This document shows, piece by piece, positions 51,719 through 57,257 of a stretch of 57,257 nucleotides of DNA. Origin of the DNA: Deltaproteobacteria bacterium RIFCSPHIGHO2_02_FULL_44_16 (GTDB lineage: Bacteria; UBA10199; 2-02-FULL-44-16). Within the stretch, counting starts at the first letter, position 1, and every line of letters begins with the position of its first letter. The stretch spans positions 1 through 57,257 of the forward strand of contig MGRM01000003.1 in the NCBI GenBank assembly GCA_001798185.1, given 5' to 3'. A program made the translations under genes and the position numbers. The notes beneath the pieces were generated by a model. The model was not told the DNA's origin. It searched no databases and saw only the letters and a program-made list of their open reading frames with translations.

Positions 51719-52956
51719 CATACCTTCAACGTCGCGGTTTCAAGATCAAAGAAAAAATGTCCACTCTGATAAAGATATTCAACATCTTTATTTGTTTTCA
51801 CTGGCGCAAATTGTGAGATGCGATCAGCCACACGAACATTGATGAGTTTCGTGTCAGGAAATTTAAGAACAACAGATCCAATTGCTCCTTCAAGTTGTTC
51901 CACTTCTTTCTCAATTCCATTCACGACAACTCTTTTTTTATTCACAATGAGCTTCGGTACGAGATATTGCTCTCTCTCATCTTCCGTCATTGATTGAAGA
52001 AATTGAAGGAGCACCGGAAGAGAAATATAAACAGTATTTGTATTAAAAGGTTGGGTTTTGTGATTTTTTTTCAAACCGAGAGATTGAAAAAAACCAACTT
52101 GGTTTGGCAAGATCTCACCGATTTCAACTAAGCGCAATTGCTCTTGAAAAAGGGCAAGAATCCCTCCCTTGATATCTTTATCAGTTCGATCAGTGGTCAC
52201 TATCACAGCAGGAATTTTTTCCCGGGCAAGAAACGCTGCAATAAATGGATTTGCTGTTGCACTGATATTATCAGAATTGGCAAGAACCAAAATATCAATC
52301 CCTTCATCCGCTAATTTCTTGAATGCCCCTGAAAAATAAAGGTGATACAAAATCTGTCCATGCCCACCAGGAGCAAAACGATCTTCTTCTCGACCCTCTT
52401 CTAAAGGTTCATGTGAGCTGCTCTTCAATCGAGGGAAATCAGCTTGAAGATGATGAGGATAAAACTTGATCTCTGCTTCACGAAACTGCGACACATATTT
52501 TTTTGCAATGCGATCCCATCCTTTTTGAGTTCGTTCACTATTCCAAGGAATGATACCGAAAGAACGAAAGTCGGTTCGTCTTCGTAACGCATGTAAAAAC
52601 TTCGCTTCTAAAATTGAAATTTCTTCTATCGTCGTTGGAAATGTCACTGCCGTTGCTTTGGATTCACCTTCTGTAGCATGGATATCAAGCGATGTTCCCA
52701 GACCCGCATTCATTTCAAGCACCACGACTCGAAGCTCGCGCGCTTGATCCAGAAGTTTTTGATTCCGACAAAGAGCTCGCATATCGACGAGATATCGATT
52801 TCTTTTTGCAACACTCATCGAAGAAAAAAAAAGAAAATCGGAATCTGACAAATCGACACATGTCTCTTTTCGATCTTTTTGATCAAAAAGAGCTAAAAAA
52901 TAACGTCGTTGTACGTCTGAATAAACATTCAACATGTCGGTAAGTCGCTGTGTCAT
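51616..52956 (-). CDS. UGPase/UAP-type nucleotidyltransferase-like protein
   Basis: 446 residues. Several motifs of the eukaryote-type UDP-sugar pyrophosphorylase fold can be seen: LEMNAGLGTSLDI (LxGGxGT nucleotide loop, Gly replaced by Ala), RFAPGGHGQIL (PGGHG), LVLANSDNISATANPFI (NxDNLxA) and FNTNTVYISL. The family makes UDP-sugars from UTP and sugar-1-phosphate. The substrate is unknown, and no sugar genes are near. ATG 52962/52959/52956 cluster; AGAGG favours the last two. The C-terminal 33 residues (GGEPRAASSDAGNEASMHSR...) are repeat-encoded, so the native end has been replaced. Confidence 0.75.
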   Translation of the reverse strand: MTQRLTDMLNVYSDVQRRYFLALFDQKDRKETCVDLSDSDFLFFSSMSVAKRNRYLVDMRALCRNQKLLDQARELRVVVLEMNAGLGTSLDIHATEGESKATAVTFPTTIEEISILEAKFLHALRRRTDFRSFGIIPWNSERTQKGWDRIAKKYVSQFREAEIKFYPHHLQADFPRLKSSSHEPLEEGREEDRFAPGGHGQILYHLYFSGAFKKLADEGIDILVLANSDNISATANPFIAAFLAREKIPAVIVTTDRTDKDIKGGILALFQEQLRLVEIGEILPNQVGFFQSLGLKKNHKTQPFNTNTVYISLPVLLQFLQSMTEDEREQYLVPKLIVNKKRVVVNGIEKEVEQLEGAIGSVVLKFPDTKLINVRVADRISQFAPVKTNKDVEYLYQSGHFFFDLETATLKVCEKAVGGEPRAASSDAGNEASMHSRLKRRQKSGV

Positions 52957-53026
52957 CATCATATCCTCTGCTTGACCTCTCATACTCTTCACGACATATA
53001 GTTATTTAATTTTCAAATAGGATATT

Positions 53027-53096
53027 GTCATCCCCGCGAAGGCGGGGATCCAGAAAGGCTCATAAATATCTGGATTCCTGCTTTCGCAGGAATGAC
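53027..53096. repeat. Palindromic repeat, family R1
   Basis: CCCCGCgaaGGCGGGG and TTCCTGCtttcGCAGGAA hairpins with GTCAT/ATGAC bounds. It lies in the divergent gap before the outer-membrane gene. Confidence 0.9.
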
Positions 53097-53161
53097 ATCT
53101 TACCCATGAAAAGTTAATTTACTATAACAATAGCGTCACATTTCATTACATAAGGAGCACG

Positions 53162-54034
53162 ATGAAAACTCTACTTTTTACCACAACCATTCTTTTATGC
53201 ACGTTCTGTACAATGACAGTGCATGCAAAGACAACATATTCTGTGGCCCCTGCCATTGGAACTGGAGTCGACGTTCATAAGCTTGAAATTTTTGAAAGAC
53301 TCGTTCGAAACGAAGTCGCGAAACATTCCCAAGCAACACTCGTCGAAAAAAATGCTCACGTACAACTCTTTCCTGAACTGACACGCCTTGAACACACCTA
53401 TATTCTCATTATTACAGCCGAGAAAGAGAAAACCTGGACTCAAACGAAGAAAGCGAAGCTTCAAAATTTTGATGAACTTGATACCGGAGTTGCTCGAGTT
53501 GTCAGTGCCATTATTGAAGGAAAAGAAATTGAACAGACTGCAGAACGTGGAACGGTACTCAAAGAAGAACAAGATGAGCCAACTCGCGTGAAATCGATCT
53601 CTGGCTGGGAAATCGCTCTGGGCGCAGCTTTGCCGTTCTCCGATGCTCTTCGTTCGCATAAAACTATGTATGCGTTGGGAATTGGCTACATGTGGGATAT
53701 CAACGATTTTCTCGTGGAACTTCGAAGCGATTTGCAATTCGGCATGAATGATGCGCGCATGAATGCGTCGTCTTTCAGTGTGGGTGGACATTATGTTCCG
53801 ATCAATGCGCGCACGACCGCTCTTTATACTGGCGTTGATCTTGGATTTGTCCATATCGATGATAACAACACGAAGGGGAAAAGTGGCTTCGGCATTGCAG
53901 GAAATGTCGGTGTTCTTTTCTTCCGTCACGCCGACATCAACGTCGACGTCCGTTTTCGAACCATGGTCATGGCTGATAAATTCAACGGTAGCGTCCCTGT
54001 GATCGGAGCTCTTCTCGTCGGACTGCATTTTTAA
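53162..54034 (+). CDS. Exported beta-barrel-like outer-membrane protein, unknown
   Basis: 290 residues. A signal peptide of about 22 residues (ends VHA) is followed by a soluble domain (30-145) of the kind that precedes small barrels. Then alternating beta strands run through residues 148-290, closing with an aromatic residue (LLVGLHF), the outer-membrane insertion signature. AAGGAG lies 5 bases before the ATG. No named family is recognised. It probably needs the BAM machinery, of which a BamD-like gene lies at 29886. Confidence 0.75.
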   Translation: MKTLLFTTTILLCTFCTMTVHAKTTYSVAPAIGTGVDVHKLEIFERLVRNEVAKHSQATLVEKNAHVQLFPELTRLEHTYILIITAEKEKTWTQTKKAKLQNFDELDTGVARVVSAIIEGKEIEQTAERGTVLKEEQDEPTRVKSISGWEIALGAALPFSDALRSHKTMYALGIGYMWDINDFLVELRSDLQFGMNDARMNASSFSVGGHYVPINARTTALYTGVDLGFVHIDDNNTKGKSGFGIAGNVGVLFFRHADINVDVRFRTMVMADKFNGSVPVIGALLVGLHF

Positions 54035-54075
54035 AAAGAACGCAACCAAATGGGTCTTGAAGCGATAAGTACTTC

Positions 54076-55218
54076 ATGACATTGAAAAGAATAAAAGAGC
54101 AGTTATGTTGGTCTGAGCAAGTTGCTTTAGAGGATGCCGTTGCAAGCTTTATCACTGATGAACTCGAACCTGATGAGAGCTCCCTCTTTTCCCGCCAAGA
54201 AGTGAGCTTTTATCTGAAAACACATGAAGTTGATGGACTCAAAACACTCGATGAACTCACCAAAATGAAACTCCCAAACTCCTGCCAGCTACGCGCCCCT
54301 CTTTTTACAGAAGATGTTCGAAAAGAGGTTCTTCGACTTGTAGAAATGGCACGTACAGGGCACACTCTCAATTACAACTCCATCTTCGATCATTTTCCAG
54401 GCGAAAAAACACCTCTCGGGCAACCTGATTCGCGAGTCATCGAAAATTTAATGACCGCACTTTCTTTTAAAAGTGACACGGGTACCTACGATCCTCTGCG
54501 ATCTGGATATCCAAGCAACCATGTAAAAATACTTCTTGAATGGAACGAAGAGGAACTCACTCCGCCTTCTGAATTGTTTCCCAGTAATGTTGAAGAAGCC
54601 ACGCAAGAGATATGGCTCCTTGCAACACATCGTCTCTTACAAGAAGCGTGGATACGACTTTTTCGGCCACGTCTTAAGGAAATAAATGACCTGGAATCAA
54701 TGTATCTCAAACAATTAAGCAAAAAATTCCCAGTTGTAAAAATGACCCCTGAGTTTTCCTTCTCTAAAATGTCACTAATGATTGAAGGAATAGCTGATGC
54801 GTCTGGAAATTTTCGTAAGGAACGACATGCAGCTCTTGAACAAATTAAAACGGATTTTCGCGCTTCCCTTGAAGAGGTCATGAAAGATGTGAGTCTCGTT
54901 AAAGAAATCTTTGCTGCTGCTACTGCAAGCTATGTTGTAACCCATACGCATTCTTTTGATGAGGAAGATAAGAAAGTACAAAAAGAGCTCGCACTTGGCC
55001 CTCTTCCTCCAGAAAAGGAGCCCTTAGATCAAATAACTCAGCATATTGAAACCATGCGCGAATATGCTGATGGATCTGAGACTGAACCTTTTGTAAATAA
55101 ATTGAACCGAACCGTAAAAGCATATGCAGTGCAAGATCCAGATTTTTCTGATGTAGACGTCGCAATGTTGACTCCGGAAGAAGCAGCGATGGGATATCAA
55201 GGAATCTACTCTCAATGA
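54076..55218 (+). CDS. Unknown protein, first of a tandem paralogous pair
   Basis: 380 residues, no signal peptide or membrane segment. It shares with the next gene, in order: SRQEVSFYLKTHE / SSQEVSQYLSQSR, a LFTEDVRKEVLRLVEMARTG / LFAPDVAKLLLEQAQMLRTG stretch, and a terminal FSDVDVAMLTPEEAAMGYQGIY / FSDIDIQLLESRHAAMGYAGLY. So it is a diverged copy of the N-terminal part. It ends where the second copy continues into a HELAHH segment. No ribosome binding site is seen. Confidence 0.7.
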   Translation: MTLKRIKEQLCWSEQVALEDAVASFITDELEPDESSLFSRQEVSFYLKTHEVDGLKTLDELTKMKLPNSCQLRAPLFTEDVRKEVLRLVEMARTGHTLNYNSIFDHFPGEKTPLGQPDSRVIENLMTALSFKSDTGTYDPLRSGYPSNHVKILLEWNEEELTPPSELFPSNVEEATQEIWLLATHRLLQEAWIRLFRPRLKEINDLESMYLKQLSKKFPVVKMTPEFSFSKMSLMIEGIADASGNFRKERHAALEQIKTDFRASLEEVMKDVSLVKEIFAAATASYVVTHTHSFDEEDKKVQKELALGPLPPEKEPLDQITQHIETMREYADGSETEPFVNKLNRTVKAYAVQDPDFSDVDVAMLTPEEAAMGYQGIYSQ

Positions 55219-55324
55219 AGGAAAATCTGGAGAAGAACTTCTCTCTTCACAAGAGGTCTCACAATATCTTTCACAGTCTCGTGAAGCAGCGCTTCAAACC
55301 CTCGAACAACTTGCAAAACTCAAT

Positions 55325-56476
55325 TTGAAAGAAAAAAGTTGTCGTCCCAAAGCAAAATTATTTGCCCCTGATGTTGCGAAACTTCTGCTTGAACAGGCAC
55401 AAATGTTACGAACAGGAAGTCCAGTTGATTTCGATTTCTTGAAAAATCGTCTCTCCTGGGAAGCTCTCGATCACGGAACACCGGATGAAGATTTTATCAA
55501 TGCGCTCGTCAGAACAGTATTAGAATATGATGTCCGTAGTCCAAGTTTGGTCGAACGCCTTGATGGTAAACTAACAGCAACAAGCCTGAAAGGAAATCTT
55601 GTCTATCGCTCCTATAACTTCGTTCCTCCACGACGGCTCTTTTCTGAAAGCATAAGTAAACCTGCAACACTTGCCCTCCAGACACTCGCTGACCTCTTTA
55701 TTAAAGAAGCCTGGAGAAGAGCTTTTGATATCAAAGAAGGCGATGGGTATTATGCTTCATATAAAAATTCAAATCTGGCAAACGAACTTGATAAAAAATA
55801 TACACATTTAAATATCTTTCTCGGACAGAGCGTCAGCCAGGAAGTTTTTTTATATATGGATATTGATACCGCTCTGGTTGAACAGGGAAAAATAAAGAAG
55901 GAAGATATTCTGAAACAATCACGTGAAGTGGTGGCTGAAGTGGAAAAAGCCATTGCAAGCGAGCTTCGTGCAATGATGTCAAAAAAATCAATTGTTGAAG
56001 GCTTGATGACGGCAGCAGATGTTCAACATGGTCTTCACTTAGGTATTGCGCTTGAACGTGAAATTGATCGCATCGATCGACTGAGAAATCTGGTTGAAAC
56101 TCCGGAAGAACGAGCAAGATTTATACAAATATTACAGCGTGCAGTGGGAATGTTAGGAGAAGAATTTAGCGATATTGACATCCAACTTCTTGAATCACGT
56201 CATGCTGCGATGGGATATGCTGGACTGTATGAAGGAAGCGCGAACCCAAAACAAAAATCAAAAATTTATGTTCCGATGACTATTTATGGAACAGATCAGC
56301 GTCGAGAGATCAATGATGTCTTAGAAATTCTGGCGCATGAACTTGCACACCATAAGGTCCGAAAAATGAAAGCCGCTGGAGGCGGTCTCAACGATGCCCA
56401 CAGCCTCGATCATTCTATCGTCACACAACGCTTGAATGGTGAATTGAGAAGACGAGCCCCATCTCTTCTTGAATAG
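55325..56476 (+). CDS. Unknown protein with HELAHH motif, second of the tandem pair; 5' end apparently frameshifted
   Basis: 383 residues from a TTG at 55325. Homology to the first copy continues upstream in the same frame to about 55217, but no start codon exists there. ATG 55215, overlapping the upstream stop as ATGA, is in another frame; a single missing base after it (for example in GGAAAAT) would join the two. A one-base insertion fusing both genes is the alternative. The C-terminal extension has ILAHELAHHKVRK, a metallopeptidase-type HExxH, with a downstream DAHSLDHS. Peptidase activity is unproven. Confidence 0.65.
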   Translation: MKEKSCRPKAKLFAPDVAKLLLEQAQMLRTGSPVDFDFLKNRLSWEALDHGTPDEDFINALVRTVLEYDVRSPSLVERLDGKLTATSLKGNLVYRSYNFVPPRRLFSESISKPATLALQTLADLFIKEAWRRAFDIKEGDGYYASYKNSNLANELDKKYTHLNIFLGQSVSQEVFLYMDIDTALVEQGKIKKEDILKQSREVVAEVEKAIASELRAMMSKKSIVEGLMTAADVQHGLHLGIALEREIDRIDRLRNLVETPEERARFIQILQRAVGMLGEEFSDIDIQLLESRHAAMGYAGLYEGSANPKQKSKIYVPMTIYGTDQRREINDVLEILAHELAHHKVRKMKAAGGGLNDAHSLDHSIVTQRLNGELRRRAPSLLE

Positions 56477-56528
56477 ATCTTAGCGTGCCAAGCCGTAGCT
56501 CCCCACCGATTCAATGAGGAGCGAAGGC

Positions 56529-56605
56529 TGGTGGAGCCGAGGGGGCTCGAACCCCTGACCCCCACAATGCCATTGTGGTGATAGCCCCTTCGACTGTTCA
56601 GCTCC
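56529..56605 (-). tRNA. Atypical tRNA gene (anticodon loop reads GGC, Ala-like)
   Basis: 77 bases with an encoded CCA. The acceptor stem GGAGCTG/CGGCTCC pairs fully (one G-U), the anticodon arm CCACA-ATGGCAT-TGTGG and T-arm AGGGG-TTCGAGC-CCCCT are perfect, and the variable loop is 5 bases. The D-arm is abnormal (no T8, weak AGTC/GGCT stem, four bases before the anticodon arm). Pair 3-70 is A-U, not the G-U that AlaRS needs. It could be a functional variant or a relic. Confidence 0.55.
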
Positions 56606-56790
56606 AGAACTTTCTAAGTTGTACTTATTACAAAGAAAACATTTTTATTACAACAGGTTGTCAATCAAAACCTACAACTGAGTACCATCTTTGGATGTCG
56701 GAGAAAAACGGACAATCTCGGATCATTGCGGAGTCGATTGGTCACAAATTGGTCACGCGCGTTTCCCGGAAATATCGATTTCATAAATTG

Positions 56791-56863
56791 TGGAGCCGAG
56801 GGGGGTCGAACCCCTGGCCTCTTGCATGCCATGCAAGCGCTCTACCAGCTGAGCTACGGCCCC
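56791..56863 (-). tRNA. tRNA-Ala (GGC)
   Basis: 73 bases, no encoded CCA. Acceptor GGGGCCG/CGGCTCC with the G3-U70 identity pair, D-arm GCTCAGCTGGTAGAGC, anticodon arm CTTGC-ATGGCAT-GCAAG with anticodon GGC, T-arm AGGGG-TTCGACC-CCCCT. It lies 186 bases from the atypical tRNA, same strand; that spacer holds no recognisable gene. Confidence 0.97.
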
Positions 56864-56981
56864 GAAAATGAAAGCCGAACATGCAGAAACAGAGCTTGGT
56901 TGTCAATAAAAGAGACTTCTAAAGAACCAGAGGAATGTAACTATCTTGACGCAATATTAAATCTGTGTCAAATTAGTATCA

Positions 56982-57236
56982 ATGAAGAAATATATACCAA
57001 CTCAGCTGAGAACAAAGCCTTTTTCAGTGCAAGAAGCATTAGCTCATGGCTTGAACAAGGCATGTCTCATGCGCATGCTAAAGGCTGGTCTCTTAGAGCG
57101 CATAAGTCGAGGAATTTATCAAACCAGAAACAATGAGGAGAATGGAGAATCTCTCTATCGAGTGGCAACTCTCCGTTGTGGCATGCCTTCAGCTATAGCC
57201 CGCGCAAAACAAGATGTCGGGTTTGAGGTGTTGTGA
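56982..57236 (+). CDS. AbiEi-like antitoxin N-terminal domain (truncated or frameshifted)
   Basis: 84 residues. Residues about 14-48 (SVQEALAHGLNKACLMRMLKAGLLERISRGIYQ) match the winged-helix of AbiEi-type antitoxins (x-L-x-R-L-x-x-x-G-x-L-E-R-x-x-R-G-x-Y). After ATLRCGMPSAI the expected C-terminal domain is lost, and a stop comes at 57236, 21 bases before the edge. Either the gene is broken or it continues in another frame beyond the window. A toxin gene (abiEii) would be expected to the right. Confidence 0.6.
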   Translation: MKKYIPTQLRTKPFSVQEALAHGLNKACLMRMLKAGLLERISRGIYQTRNNEENGESLYRVATLRCGMPSAIARAKQDVGFEVL

Positions 57237-57257
57237 TATACGAGGTGGGTGAGACAC

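Noticed and set aside
53195-54049. Minus-strand 284-codon ORF opposite the outer-membrane gene
   Set aside because: The plus-strand frame has a signal peptide, a ribosome binding site and beta-barrel strands; the minus frame has none and is an antisense shadow.
55205-55222. Programmed +1 frameshift like prfB between the tandem paralogues
   Set aside because: A +1 slip at CAA-TGA could join the frames, but the Shine-Dalgarno-like AAGGA is too far (about nine bases) and no slippery codon is present; a base indel is simpler.
56529-56605. tmRNA or selenocysteine tRNA
   Set aside because: No tag-coding region, no long variable arm and no UCA anticodon.
1-57257. CRISPR array or prophage
   Set aside because: The repeats are dispersed palindromes without regular spacers; no cas, integrase, capsid or terminase genes are visible.

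Overview
The window looks like a chromosomal segment of an uncultured Gram-negative bacterium of the broad deltaproteobacterial grade. I infer this from the gene order pgpA-cinA-thpR-recA-alaS, a BamD-like lipoprotein, a TonB-family protein, an NtrC-type sigma-54 regulator, and a Ser/Thr kinase-ATPase-TPR fusion. The exact phylum cannot be fixed from sequence reading alone. Most genes are housekeeping, but the gaps between them are full of short palindromic repeats of at least eight families. Some of these repeats reach into reading frames.

Layout. 1-7.7 kb (mostly minus): end of an unknown membrane-like protein, a heptad-repeat coiled-coil protein (plus), TonB, RecO, a PfkB sugar kinase, MTA phosphorylase, RlmN and mannose-6-phosphate isomerase. 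7.9-15.7 kb: NadA and DusA (plus), an orphan NtrC-type regulator (minus), a DUF4912 protein and a 1,104-residue kinase/ATPase/TPR protein (plus). 16-18.6 kb: ClpB with a heat-shock-type promoter, bracketed by an inverted pair of MITE-like elements. 19-23.1 kb: an accessory island with a small membrane protein, a secreted M49-like zinc peptidase and a SEC-C protein. 23.4-29.8 kb (minus): DUF1844-htrA-carA-carB, with an in-frame palindrome inside carB. 29.9-33.5 kb (plus): BamD-like and TPR proteins, then DJ-1/PfpI, threonine aldolase and GNAT, tightly coupled. 33.5-33.9 kb: a GIY-YIG endonuclease gene sitting exactly between the two arms of a dispersed palindromic repeat. 33.9-40.9 kb (minus): pgpA-cinA-thpR-recA-alaS-efp. 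41-45.9 kb: YkgJ-like protein and RadA, small hypotheticals, and a MmgE/PrpD protein. 45.9-48.9 kb: rpmE-prfA-prmC and a degenerate HisA-like barrel. 49-53 kb: a tail-anchored unknown protein, a transposase relic, glutamate formimidoyltransferase and a UGPase-like nucleotidyltransferase whose C-terminus is encoded by a repeat. 53.1-57.2 kb: an outer-membrane protein, a frameshifted tandem pair of unknown paralogues ending in a HELAHH motif, an atypical tRNA, a normal tRNA-Ala(GGC), and an AbiEi-like antitoxin N-terminus at the edge.

The most interesting theme is the repeat ecology. The GIY-YIG gene lies inside a repeat that also occurs without a gene elsewhere in the window. Repeat ends also supply part of coding sequences (CarB linker, ManA stop, UGPase-like tail) and a ribosome binding site. 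I found no CRISPR array, prophage or intact insertion sequence.
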